DNA of 64,000 bases from Bathynomus jamesi (taxonomy: Eukaryota > Arthropoda > Malacostraca > Isopoda > Cirolanidae), in NCBI GenBank assembly GCA_023014485.1, contig JAJOZX010005797.1, positions 100,001 through 164,000 on the forward strand, given 5' to 3'. Made by a program: the position numbers and the translations under genes. This document shows, piece by piece, positions 31,896-43,490 of this stretch. The notes under the pieces were generated by a model. It was given only the letters and a program-made list of their open reading frames with translations, had not been told where the DNA came from and did no database searches. Positions within the stretch are counted from its first letter, which is position 1. The number at the start of each line of letters is the position of its first letter.

Positions 31896-32178
31896 GTAAC
31901 CATGTCAACACCACGGTTTGGCCCATCAACGTCATTTCACAAATATTAGTATAATATTGTATGAATTTATAAATATATATATATATATACAGTATATGTT
32001 TATGCTAGTATAACCGTGGATTATTCTAAGGTGATTTTGATAATCAGTTACTGTTATTCAGATCGAAACTGTTAAGTTCTTTGTGTAACACTCGATAAAC
32101 CATTTCTCACTAACTCTCTCTGCCCCTCTACCTCGCTCTCTCTCACACTGACTCAATCTTTTTCTCGCTCAATGTCAA

Positions 32179-32188
<10 letters not shown>

Positions 32189-32247
<59 letters not shown>

Positions 32248-32252
32248 ATATC
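32189..32252. repeat. (TA)n microsatellite
   Basis: TA tract with one ATTA break; a CTCTCTC-rich run precedes it (32108-32170). Confidence 0.95.
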
Positions 32253-32494
32253 GTCTAGATTCGTAAGTTAGTAAAGGTTTAAAGCTGCACATGGACTCTA
32301 CAAACAGCTTTATTAGTACTGTTATATAATGATTTAATATACGCGAGACTGGTGGGTGGGGAAGGGGAATGAGGGAGTGTGGAGGATGGTTATGTAGTGT
32401 CTATTTTTGGTTCAAATTCACTAGTATATAAAAAATTGTATTGCGGTATCTGTTCATATAGACTTGCAGTACTCATAATGGAGCCTTATTACTG

Positions 32495-32925
32495 TATAAG
32501 ACTAGTAAACATGGAGTTCAACGCTGTTCACGATCCTATTAATCGTTTATCTTTATGAACACAGACATTACATTATAATTAGGGGCAGTTCAAAAATTAC
32601 GTAACGCTATTTTTGCTAAAACTTGACACCCCAGATCCTCCAGGAATATTCTGTAACACTAGACCATTCACCCCCTAAGATGTTATGTAACACTTCCCCC
32701 ACCCCACACCCCACAAGTTACCGAACGTTACAGGGGGGGGGGGGGGGGGGGTGTCAGGTTTATCAAAAATAGCGTTACGTAATTTTTGAACAGCGCCTTA
32801 CCTGTATGTCAATGTTATATGTTGTTGAACTCGGTTGTCCCCCCTCCAGCCGACCTTCCCCAAATGAGATACCTTGACTATCGCTGCAGCGTTGCCACAT
32901 GTACGGAGTCCCCATCTTCCCGGAG
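32495..32925. repeat. Inverted duplication, right copy, interrupted by a MITE
   Basis: Reverse complement of 28838-29090 (CAACGCTGTTCACGATC, TAATCGTTTATCTTTATGAA, ATATGTTGTTGAACTCGG, CATGTACGGAGTC). The MITE at 32581-32798 lies inside this copy only, so it inserted after the duplication. Confidence 0.85.
32581..32798. mobile_element. MITE with 34 bp inverted ends
   Basis: AGGGGCAGTTCAAAAATTAC and CGTAACGCTATTTTT at the left pair with the complement at the right (AAAAATAGCGTTACGTAATT, TTTGAACAGCGCCT). The interior has C-rich blocks and a poly-G run (about 32732-32750). Non-coding. Confidence 0.88.
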
Positions 32926-32939
32926 GTAACAAGACGTGT

Positions 32940-33230
32940 TCATTACAGTCTGATGCAAAGAATTAAAGAATCAACCAACTGGATTATCCAAGCTGTTCAT
33001 CAGTCCTGCTATATGTCTTCTATCTCAGCTATGAAATTCATAGTATGAAAACGTCTGTCTGTAGCTCCACTTTACTTCGACATTACTGTACTATTTCTCA
33101 CTAATTGTAGTTCTATCCTGAGTATTTGAATTGTCATTGTATTCTATTATCAGTTCGTATTATTAATATTTGCCATATGGACTACGGTCTGCCAATAAAC
33201 TTTTCCATTTTCATTCACGAAAAAGGCAAC
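32940..33230 (+). repeat. Probable LINE 3' end
   Basis: Includes LQSDAKN- and STNWIIQAVHQSCYM-like degenerate codons and the text TATGGACTACGGTCTGCCAATAAAC (split here as TATGGACTACGG and TCTGCCAATAAAC), which looks like the end of the LINE found at 27553-28930. Low confidence because frames are broken. Confidence 0.4.
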
Positions 33231-33790
33231 GCGTAATAAGTTAAGTTGTCCACAAATTTTCATTTTCTCTAACTAGCTAATCTCTATATATTATAAACTC
33301 TTGTAATCTCCTCTTCTATTTTAATAATAATTCTATTATACTGTACTTTATAATTTATTTCTATTGCACTTTATAATTTATATATTAAACCATCATATTA
33401 TGTTGACTTTATTTTAAGTATTTTAATAATAATTTTATAAACCCAAATTTTATATCCATTTATTTTATTCAAATTGGCCACCAGGGACTCGAAATTTTAA
33501 TGAAAATTTTGTTGTTGGTGACATTGTTGAAGGAAGAAAATACCTTCAACATAAGCAAAAACAGTTACTTGAAATATTGGTATTCAATTTATGAAACTAA
33601 ATTAAAATTATTTTATCATTTTACTGAGTAATAAAACTTTTTGACATCATTTTAGCTACGGTATACGAGTAACAAATTCTGGTACTTATGGAGTGAGCTA
33701 AGGAAAAACCATTTAAATAAATTTGAAATGTGAAAAATATGAAAATTTTAAGTTTTCAATTAGATTAGTAAAATTTATGAAGGGAATTGA
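33231..33790. other. No recognised feature
   Basis: AT-rich sequence with no coding signature. Confidence 0.5.
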
Positions 33791-33852
33791 TTTTTTTAAA
33801 TATAAACAAAGAATCGGCATCGGCTAAATTTTGGAATCGGTACATCACTAAT

Positions 33853-34490
33853 ATGCCCTTAGGCAAGGCCGCCGAGAGGGCGGGGAAGCCGGGTTAAATC
33901 CCCGGGGCCCGGACCTCTAGGGGCCCGGAAAGAGGGTGGGGATAAAATCTAAAAATATTAATAAAGCAAATGATTAAATAACGGAGAGGAAATACAACTA
34001 ATGAACGTGCATTTTATAGAGATTATCATAGTCAAACTGAAATAGATAAAATATTATCTGCGGTTCACCAATGCCCAAGACCAACTGACAGATCTGGGAA
34101 CCATTGTATTTGAAAGCCAGTTAGCCCGTACTTTAAATTTCATCAGAATCATTTTTCCACTTTGCTAGAGAGAAGGCAAAGAAAGTACACTTCTAATTAT
34201 GAAAATCTTGCAGTAAACACTTATCTTGCCTGCATGGACTGGTACTGCATTTGTAAATTGTATGGTGATAGAATTAATATAATTGATTCGAAAAATAAAA
34301 TGGTCATATTCTTCTGGTTTTTTTATTCATAATGTATGTTTTGAATAGTGACTTGGACTTATAATAATCAGTTTGTTTGTTATGTACACAAAAAACATTC
34401 ATAATAAAATACTGAGTAAACAGGGGGGGGCCCATATACCAATCCTTCCCCGGGGCCCGTGGCAGCTCTCGCCGGTCCTACCCTAAGGCC
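33853..34490. mobile_element. hAT-like non-autonomous element
   Basis: GC-rich ends TAGGCAAGGCCGCCGAGAGG (left) and the complement of TAGGGTAGGACCGGCGAGAG (right), each followed by CCCCGGGGCCC-type sequence. The interior has a decayed frame (ILSAVHQCPRPTDRSGNHC) that I cannot assign firmly. Confidence 0.55.
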
Positions 34491-34519
34491 TACCCTCAGG
34501 CAGTACTTCTCTGATTTTT

Positions 34520-34990
34520 TCATGGAATGATTACTGCTTTCGTGTCCGGGAACCCTCCGGGGGCGCTGAACGCATCACGGAGGTGATTCTCTCTGGCACG
34601 GAGGCGTACATTCCATATTCTGTTTCTGCCAATAATGCAAAAGACCCTTGGTTTAACTTTACTCGTTCTAATGTTATCCGCAACAGAGGGGAGGCTTTCA
34701 GAAGGTACTGGCTCTTCCTCCTGCGAAGATGAAGATGCCTTCTTGAAGAAGACCTCAAATATTAACTGCATTGTATTCTGTTTCTTTTCACGAAGGATTT
34801 CTTGATAGCGAGAGATGACATGAAGATCAGTCCTCTTCATGGTACTGATGCACTCCCAATCCAGATCATGCTCTAAGAAAAACTCAAATCCCTCCTTGAT
34901 CTTAGCTATGCCCTCAAACAGAATCTTACTAGTGAGGTTTCTCTCAGGTGGAGCCTCTTCTGCAGCAGTCTTCGGCCTATTCTGTTATGT
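34520..34990 (-). pseudogene. Tigger-type transposase C-terminal fragment
   Basis: Minus strand: KILFEGIAKIKEGFEFFLEH, DLDWECISTMKRTDLHVISR, YQEILREKKQNTMQ and FFKKASSSSQEEEP. The YxEIxxEKK ... FFKK tail is that of Tigger/jerky transposases, diverged from the copy at 15002. A possible element end (TTAGCGCAAACCAGTTTAGC on the minus strand) is at about 35120-35140. Confidence 0.65.
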
Positions 34991-35149
34991 ACTGCTGTTA
35001 TACACGCTTCTTTTATTGTGTATGGTTTAAAACAACCTATCGTTACAGTATGAATTTTTTTTTGAATTAACATTAAAAAAATTTCACCTCCAAAACAAAA
35101 AGCGTCATAACGAATCAGCGCTAAACTGGTTTGCGCTAAGCAGAGTGTG

Positions 35150-36535
35150 TGTATATAGTACACACGCGGTGAGTGATTCACTGAACTGTGAATCGAGTTC
35201 ACCGTGATTTACTAATTGTGACCAGTGTACTTATCCGTGATTATAAAACTGATTTAACCGTGATTTGACGCGATGTTTACATCCGCGGTTCGCCTCCCGC
35301 CTGTCTACCATAACGCCCTTCAGTCAGTGTCTCGCCGCGCTTCACAGAGTACTCATGTGCGCTTGTGGCTTCGCATATCTTCACGTCTTGTGCAGCGTGA
35401 CCAGGTCGCAAAGATTCGAAATTGCTAGATGGTCGATCAAAATTTGTTAGGTTTAGGGAAAAATTGCTGGATCCAAGAATCAAATTTGCCAGAAAATTGC
35501 CAGATATTTATCGATTACTGCCAAGTACAACAACACAAATGAACAGAATCGATCACTAGATTACATTTTACAAGTTATTGTACGTATCGTTATTGAATTT
35601 TCTATACATCCCGGGCGTGGGATTGAAATAGGCGCAATCTTGATGATCAGCTTTCAAACCTTCCTGCGCGGAAATGAACTTGAAAATGGATCTGGTGTCG
35701 AATCGATTTTTCTCAGTTGTTCTCAGGCGATGAATCATGAATCTGTGAGAAGATCCGTTCACAATCAGCATTAGATACTGGGATGACTAGGATAGCTTGG
35801 ATGCAATAACTTACAGGGCGGAATACTTCGTTTTGCCCATCACGCTCGCGCAGAATTCGAAGAAATCCATGTCCTTGTGGAGATCTTCGTCGTAAGGTAA
35901 TGCCTGCACTGATTGTCTACTTCTTGTTCGTGTTCCTGCACCAGGATTCCCGGGAAGTGACTCATTATCTCCGATACGAAGGAGATGACATCCCCCAACA
36001 TTACATCATCAACAGTGAGTTTAAGAATATCTACCTCAAAGAAAATTATTGGATAAAACGCAAAATATTTACAGAAATGCAGCTGAAGTGGGCGCAAATC
36101 ACAACTTACAATCAACATGCGCATGCGCACTCACACCTTCAACAAATGTGACGCGAGCTGTGGCGTCGAGGAGGCCAGTAAACCCACTAAAATTTCGAAA
36201 AATTGCAAAAAATTTGTTAGATTTGAGCAGCTGCTAGATTATTTGCTACATTGACGTTTTGCCTCAAAAAATTCCTAGATCTAGCAATTTATTTGCTAAA
36301 ATGGACAGACTGGGCTTGTGGTTAGTACAAACTACTTAATTGTACATTATACTGTAATAGTAATACTACTGTATGTGTTGCCGCGCGAGATGGGAAACCA
36401 GTCAGTGGTGGCGGGCAGAGTGTGTGCACCACCCACACACCGTCGGGGTGTAGAATTAACCGTGAAATCGAGTTAACCGCGATCACGGACCGCCCCTCAA
36501 TCACTAACTGAGTAGGTAGTGTGTATATATATATA
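35150..36535. other. Decayed repeat region, no gene
   Basis: AACCGTGAAATCGAGTTAAC (36450) and TGAATCGAGTTCACCGTG (35190) look like decayed Tigger-type ends about 1.3 kb apart. Between them, TTGCTAGAT/ATTTGTTAG-type sequences recur in inverted orientation (35420-35470 and 36200-36290), perhaps another decayed element. No protein was recognised. Confidence 0.35.
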
Positions 36536-37129
36536 TTCGACTTTTATTAGTGTTAAAAAACGGAATAATTCTATTTATTAAGGTTTATTTATCTAAACGT
36601 ATATTTTCTATAATTTGATATCGTTTTGTATTCATTGTTATTTAACAGTAAATGTATAGAGTTTGAAACTTTAAAATATATACTCGTATATTTGAAGAGT
36701 TATAGAGTTACAGAGTTACAGGTTAACAAAATCCACTCTAGGCTAGCATAATGAGAAAAATAGCTTCAGAGTTCATTCACACCATGCGTACACTTGCCTC
36801 ATGTATCCAATTACGCATTAGAAAATAGTGGGAAATATAAGAAAGCATTAAACAATAAACTACTTAATCTAATATACACCAAGTATTTTTTTAAGGAACT
36901 TTCCTATTTATTGTATAAAAAGGAGTAAATATTTCACTGCTGCATCATTTTTTCGATGAATGTCAAAATCATCGTGCTGAGAGACTTACTTTTAAAAATG
37001 AATTATTTACATTGCCATCTTTAGCTCTGGAATTACTTAGATGAGGGAGCACTGATCTAGAAGCACCTTCAGCTGGCCAGCAACCTCAATTTAACAAATG
37101 TGTAATTTTTTTTCTTTTTAACGAAATTT
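36536..37129. other. No recognised feature
   Basis: AT-rich, no coding signature. Confidence 0.5.
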
Positions 37130-37300
37130 AGTTACACACTATTTAAAACTAAAGTTCTGCTCTAACTAAGTAGTTTCCCTGAAGATGAATGTCTATTCGG
37201 AGCTTTTGTCTCCCGAGAATTCCTTCAAGCTTCCCATCATCTGAGAACTTCCAGTGTCCTGAAACCAGACCAGCGCCCCCGACTATTGGCCCCCCTATTG
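37130..37300 (+). repeat. LINE 3' tail fragment
   Basis: TGTCTATTCGGAG, CTTCCCATCATCTGA and ACCAGACCAGCGCC in the same order as in the complement of 11100-11270; similar text follows the LINE stop at 44954. Confidence 0.7.
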
Positions 37301-38639
37301 CCAAAGAGAATATTACTACTTCTACTCTACCCTAACTAGCCCTCCCTGCCAGCAGTCCTTTTGAAATAACGGAAACAAAAGGAAGGAGGCAAAAGAAAGA
37401 AAGAAGGGGGTAGAGGAGTGGCTACCGAAAATAATTTAATATAGCTATTCCCAGGTGTAGCATGTCAAAATAGGTGTGGTGTGTGAGGAAGCGGATCTGG
37501 TGGATTTTAGCATGGAATCTGGTGTATGGCAAAATAGACTTGGGGCATGACACAAAGTAAACAAAAAAATTTCCTTCATTCTACCATGGAATTGAGTGTT
37601 GTGTCGCTGAGGTGGAAATGCTGTTTGGACACATCATAAGGTAGAATCAGTGGAGGCGTTGAACAGCCTGTCGGTTTGCCAGTTACTCCAGCTTGAATGA
37701 GTGTAGAGGACAGAAGGGCCCACCCATGGACAAATGAGAAATAGCCAGACAAGAGGAATTCCTAGTGGGTATTGGGAAAATTGCAAGCTGGCACAAGTAC
37801 AAAGTTTCAGAGTCAAGAGCATTGGAGGCTTCTCTGGAGTATCTGCAAGTAGAACAATACGTTTCAATTATTGGTTGCCCAATGAAAGAAAACTAATTTC
37901 TCAGGAGACTAAGCACAAGGGCTTGAGGTGCAGAAATAAAGTTTATTAATTCAGTGTGACATTCAAAAAGAGTTTCTGGTACATAAAGGTTCAGCATAAA
38001 TAAAATACTTACAACTGGAGTTAACATTGGTATGGCCCTGCATGATGATGAGGATCCAATAATGTACTTTTAGATCCTGGTGATGGGCACATGATAATTA
38101 TATGGAGTATTGTAGTTCAAGGTATAATGTTAATTAATTATAGTTCTCAAATCTATTTCATTGGTCTCTGTCAATTTATTAAGAAATTGTGTACACATTT
38201 AATATGGGTATAATCTCAGGAATAATATTAAGTAAGTTAAGTTAGATATTGAGTTCTAAATGTTAAATTGTAGCTGCTAATCATTATTAAGATTTTCCGC
38301 TGTAACAAATTGAGTCATTTTGTGCCAACTAATTGAGTTAAATTTGAATGTGGGAGTAAAATTGAGTCGGAAGAAAATTATTCCCAAAGTAAAATTAAAA
38401 GATTGGCAAGCTCGTGTCATATTGTCTTATTAGTATTAAAGTGTTCTGTTATATAAATTTTTCTAATTGGCTATTATTGGCCTGGGGTAGCATTGAGAAA
38501 TCACATCAGCTCTACGGGATCACAATTCTGGTTGGATGGAGGTTTGGAGCAGCATAGTCATAAATCTGTGACACGAGGTTTCGATTCTCGAGAATTCTCA
38601 TCCATTAAAAACAAGGAAATAAAAAAATAATGAAAAAGG
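37301..38639. other. No recognised gene
   Basis: Contains a 71-codon plus frame and a 77-codon minus frame over the same bases (37634-37949), neither with a known domain. AG-rich at 37375-37420. Nothing else seen. Confidence 0.5.
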
Positions 38640-38884
38640 CTATCATCTGAAAACTCCTAGTACTCTGATCCCAGACCTGACCAGCGCCTCTTACTACATT
38701 TATGATCAAAAGGGAACATCACTATCCCTAACTCCATCCGAACTAACTCCCCTTATGACCCTCCTTTGTAGGCTTACTCAGACGTTTTGACTCCAGAGCA
38801 TTCTCACATTGACAACACTCAGTGCTCTGTAATAAAACCAGACAGGCGACTCCTACTACATTTACATCTAAAGGGATAGCACTG

Positions 38885-38971
<87 letters not shown>

Positions 38972-39105
38972 TAACTACATGAAGAGTCATCCTTTAAACG
39001 TAATTAATTTTGACTCCTGAGTGTTCTCACATTGTAACCAGACCAGACCAGCCTCTCCTACTACATTTACATCGAAATGAAATATCACTGTTTCTAACCG
39101 TATAT
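38640..39105 (+). repeat. Tandem LINE 3' tail fragments around a (TA)n tract
   Basis: Three copies of the tail motif (CCAGACCxGACCAGCGCC-like, then CTACTACATTTA) at about 38645-38705, 38770-38870 and 39010-39075. A long TA run (38885-38970) lies between the second and third. The third also shares ATCCTTTAAACxTAATTA with 45030, right after the LINE gene. Confidence 0.65.
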
Positions 39106-39702
39106 ATAAACGCTATATACTGTACCAAAAGGGACTGTTCCACAATGGACGCTCTACTGGCGATCTTCTTGCATATCTCTCTGACTCTTGGTCATCCTCC
39201 TTTCGGGATTTCGTTGAAACTTTTGCAAGTGCGCTAGACATATCGAAAGCTTTTGATAGAGTGTGGCACAAATCTTTAATTTCGAAACTGCCCTACAGTA
39301 CTTCGGTTTCTATCCTTCTGTCTGTGCCTTCATCTCTAATTTCCTTTCTGGCCGAGCTACAGTATATCTGCAGTTGTAGGTGGCCACTGTTCTTCTCCTA
39401 AAGCTATTAACAGTGGTGTTCCTCAGGGTTCTGTCCTGTCACCCACTCTTTTCCTTTTATTTATTAATGATCTTTTAATTCGCACTTCCTGTGCTATTCA
39501 CTCCTATGCCGATGATTCCACTTTTCACTTCTCCACCCGCTTCCCAAAGCGTCCCTCACAGGAGTCGCTTCATGATTGGCGTAGGACCGCTATGGGACAC
39601 CTGACCTCTGCTCTTTCTGCTATATCTGATTGGGGCAGAGAAAACCTTGTGGCTTTCAATGCCTCATAAACTCAGTTCTTCCATCTGTCTACTCGTCACA
39701 GT

Positions 39703-40506
39703 TGTGAAAAACTATATAGGGCATTGTGTTGATTGCCTGTTACCCTCATCCGTTGGAAATGTCCAGCAGATTTCAGTGGAGAGTGAACGACAAAAGCCCT
39801 ATATATTTTCGTTAGAGAGTTATGAATATGTAGGTCTTTAAAGGACCTCTTTATATTTAATTGTTTATGGTAATTTTAGCGTCGAGATTTTAGACACCCT
39901 AGAATGAAAATGAAAATGAAATTACCTCACCTTAATTTTGATGGATCATAGTTTACTTTGATGTTGGGCGTTACGATCTTTTTCGGTGTAGGGCCGCCAC
40001 GATGGAGTTACACGACGAATTAACACTTTGTTACTAATATAGGCAATCACTATTACCCCTGAAGGAATAGGCCTACCCTTTTATAGTCATTAGGTTTTAT
40101 ATTATAAGGAATTCACACAGAACTTTAGGGAGGACTTTAGACATCCTCCCGTTTAAAGCGTTTACTGTAACATAAACAGCCCTGAGACTATTCCTTTAAT
40201 ATATCTTCATATTTCTGTATAAATTGCTGATTTGCAAAGGTTGTTGACTCTTTCTCCCTTGTTTTTGCATGGGTTAGCGAATGGAAGATTTCGTTTCACG
40301 TGAAATAAATGAAGGTTTCACGTGGTTATGCAGACCGACGCCTACATACGGTTTCCATGTATGTATGGCAATCATTTCATTCCCATTAGGCTATGTCAAC
40401 AATCCCGAGCCAATTTTGTATAGATAATTAATTCAATTAATTAATAATTTATATTTAATTATGAAATAAAGGTATCACATACGATACCATGTTGTGGTTT
40501 TTCCAT
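39703..40506. repeat. Left long terminal repeat
   Basis: About 804 bp. Internal landmarks shared with the right copy: GTTAGAGAGTTATGAATATG, GGACCTCTTTATATTT, TTTCACGTGAAATAAATGAA. Orientation of transcription is not certain; AATAAA-like signals occur near 40303 and 40465 on the plus strand. Confidence 0.9.
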
Positions 40507-41070
40507 ATACTGGGGGGGGCCGGAGAAAAATTTGTTATAGATCAAATTTTTTGATAAACTGTGTTTTAAACCATGTGAAATGGATTGAAAAGAATGAAAT
40601 AGGAATTTAGGAAGAGAAAGGTTACTCAAGACCTATTTAAATATAAAAGTTCAAGAGGTTAGCTTCTCAAGTTTGGTTAAAGTTATTTCAATCAGTTCGA
40701 CTCCCCTTAGGTATAGGAAATTTATGTTATTAAAGTAAAGTTATTAACTTTTGCTCATTATTTATCTGTGTAAATTTTATGTCACCAATTTTTAAATGCT
40801 GGTTTACTAATGTTGTTTTGGAGTTTCGTCATGTTTTGTTTTGTTAATGATTTATGTTTTAATTAAAATGACTTCTACGTTGGTGAGTTAATTGAAATGT
40901 ACTGTACTTCCATGTTATGTTGTTTGGTTGAAAGAGTTTGTACTGTATTCAAACCTCCTACCACTTCAGACTAGTCAATACCCGTAGTTTTAGTGGAGTA
41001 AATGTTACTCCTCCACAGGTAGATCTGGAGGGCTTGGGGCTTTGAATCCTGTACTGTTTTTATGCTGTTT

Positions 41071-42396
41071 GGTCTCTGGCCATGAGAGGCCATAAAACCC
41101 TTGTAATAGTTTGGGCTGTGGCCAAGGGGAGGCCACAAAACCCTTGTAATAGTTTGGGTTGTGGCCATGGAGGCCACAAAACCCTTAATAGTTTGGTTGT
41201 GGCCATGGAGGCCACAAAACCTTGTTAAGTTTGGGTTGTGGCCAAGGGAGGCCAAAAACCCTTGTAATAGTTTGGGTTGTGGCCAAGGGAGGCCACAAAA
41301 CCCTTGTAATTGTTTGGGTGTGGCCAAGGTAGGCCACAAAACCCTTGTAATTGTTTGGGTTGTGGCCAAGGTAGGCCACAAAACCCTTGTAATTGTTTGG
41401 GTTGTGGCCAAGGGGAGGCCACAAAACCCTTGTAATAGTTTGGGTTGTGGCCATGGTAGGCCACAAAACCCTTGTAATAGTTTGGGTTGTGGCCAAGGTA
41501 GGCCACAAAACCCTTGTAATAGTTTGGGTTGTGGCCAAGGGGAGGCCACAAACCCTTGTAATGTTTGGGCTGTGGCCATGGAGGCCACAAAACCCTTGTA
41601 ATTGTTTGGGTTGTGGCCAAGGTAGGCCACAAAACCCTTGTAATTGTTTGGGCTGTGGCCAAGGGAGGCCACAAAACCCTTGTAATTGTTTGGGTTGTGG
41701 CCAAGGTAGGCCACAAAACCCTTGTAATAGTTTGGTCTGTGGCCATGGAAGGCCACAAGAACCTTGTATTTGGGTTGTGGCCATGGTAGGCCACAAAACC
41801 CTTGTAATAGTTTGGGTTGTGGCCAAGGTAGGCCACAAAACCCTTGTAATTGTTTGGGTTGTGGCCAAGGGGAGGCCACAAAACCCTTGTAATTGTTTGG
41901 GCTGTGGCCAAGGTAGGCCACAAAACCCTTGTAATTGTTTGGGTTGTGGCCAAGGTAGGCCACAAAACCCTTGTAATAGTTTGGGTTGTGGCCATGGAGG
42001 CCACAAAACCCTTGTATAGTTTGGGCTGTGGCCAAGGGGAGGCCACAAAACCCTTGTAATCGTTTGGGTTGTGGCCAAGGAGGCCACAAAACCCTTGTAA
42101 TAGTTGTTTGGCTGTGGCCAAGGAGGCCACAAAACCCTTGTAATAGTTTGGTCTGTGGCCATGGAAGGCCACAAAAACCTTGTTATAGTTTGGGTTGTGG
42201 CCATGGTAGGCCAAAACCCTTGTAATTGTTTGGGTTGTGGCCAAGGTAGGCCACAAAACCCTTGTAATTGTTTGGGCTGTGGCCAAGGGAGGCCACAAAA
42301 CCCTTGTAATTGTTTGGGTTGTGGCCAAGGAAGGCCACAAAACCCTTGTAATAGTAATAGTTTGAGCTGTGGCCAAGGAAAGGCCACAAAACCCTT
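41071..42396. repeat. 42-44 bp minisatellite, about 31 copies
   Basis: Unit: CACAAAACCCTTGTAATAG then TTTGGGTTGTGGCCAAGGTAG-like (variants: AAGGGGA, ATGGA; TAATTG for TAATAG). The GGCC...GGCC part makes each unit partly palindromic. Because 42 is a multiple of 3, several frames on both strands stay open for hundreds of codons (14-residue repeats such as GLPWPQPKQLQGFC); the frames shift wherever a unit has 41 or 43 bases. I treat these frames as artefacts. Confidence 0.95.
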
Positions 42397-42587
42397 TAGA
42401 TTACCTATAATTAATTTGCGTTTTATTTGTTATTCCATTTTTGTTTTTCCTCACTTTTTAATATAAAAGGTGTAGCATTTTATAAAGTCCTCACTCTTTC
42501 CAAAATGAAAGGGTGTTGCAATTTAATTTATTTTCCATAGGAAATATTACAATGTTTTGTATATATTTATATACTGTATGTATAATT

Positions 42588-43180
42588 TTAATTTTGTGAT
42601 GTTACAGTTCTGCACTTAATTTTTGTAATGTTACAGTTCTGCACTTAATTTTTGTATGTTACAGTTCTGCACTTAATTTTTGTGATGTTACAGTTCTGCA
42701 CTTAATTTTTGTATGTTACAGTTCTGCACTTAATTTTTGTGATGTTACAGTTCTGCACTTAATTTTTGTGATGTTACAGTTCTGCACTTAATTTTTGTGA
42801 TGTTACAGTTCTGCACTTAATTTTGTGATGTTACAGTTCTGCACTTAATTTTTGTGATGTTACAGTTCTGCACTTAATTTTTGTGATGTTACAGTTATGC
42901 ACTTAATTTTTGTGATGTTACAGTTCTGCACTTAATTTTTGTGATGTTACAGTTCTGCACTTAATTTTTGTGATGTTACAGTTATGCACTTAATTTTTGT
43001 GATGTTACAGTTCTGCACTTAATTTTGTGATGTTACAGTTATGCACTTAATTTTTGTGATGTTACAGTTATGCACTTAATTTTTGTGATGTTACAGTTTG
43101 CACTTAATTTTTGTGATGTTACAGTTATGCACTTAATTTTTGTGATGTTACAGTTATGCACTTAATTTTTGTGATGTTAA
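42588..43180. repeat. 29 bp minisatellite, about 20 copies
   Basis: Unit: TTTTTGTGATGTTACAG then TTCTGCACTTAA; late units tend to have TTATGCAC. Some units are 27-28 bases. No open frame of note. Confidence 0.95.
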
Positions 43181-43490
43181 TGAGTCTTATAAGTTAAATT
43201 GCTGAAATAAATTTTATAACCTACACGACAGGTTGAATTATAAATTTAGTGTTTTTAGTTAGAATAGGCCTTGAGTGTAAAGAGTAGGGTCTACTTTGTG
43301 AGGTAGGCTTCGTAATTTATTATTATTTATATGTAATGAAAAAGCCAAACATGGAATAAATTCTGTTCAGATGTCAAAATGTTTGATAAGGCGTAATTTT
43401 ATTATTATTTGTTTGTTTTAATTCTGTTTTGTTATTTTATTCAAGGTTAAGGTTTTCACAGCAAATAACCCTTCCCCACACGGGCCACCA

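Larger units (their letters stand above)
30107..31975 (+). mobile_element. Tc1-like element with long inverted ends
   Basis: A stretch of about 80 bases at 30107-30205 (ATACAATATTATACCAATG, GTGAAATGACG, GGGCCAAACC) pairs with its complement at 31895-31975. Interior: transposase relic (30270-31440, plus) and a second, inverted transposase piece (31735-31895, minus). The structure could be one element with a rearranged end or two head-to-head copies. Confidence 0.8.
27241..33851. mobile_element. Possible large composite bounded by hAT-like ends
   Basis: TATTAGTGGGGTAGCGATTA at the left and the complement of TATTAGTGATGTACCGATTC at the right are similar inverted ends, followed by CATCGGC-rich repeats on both sides (GCATCGGCATC, GGCATCGGC). 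This TAGTGATGTA(C/G)CG type is hAT-like. Everything between (LINE, Tigger, Tc1, MITEs) would then be later insertions. The two ends could also belong to separate copies. Confidence 0.35.

Noticed and set aside
41185..42387. A 400-codon minus-strand gene with 14-residue repeats
   Set aside because: It is the translation of a 42-44 bp minisatellite; other frames on both strands are open for similar reasons and frame-shifting unit lengths are present.
42588..43180. CRISPR-like array of regularly spaced repeats
   Set aside because: The whole 29 bp unit is repeated without variable spacers, in a eukaryotic transposon context; it is a minisatellite.
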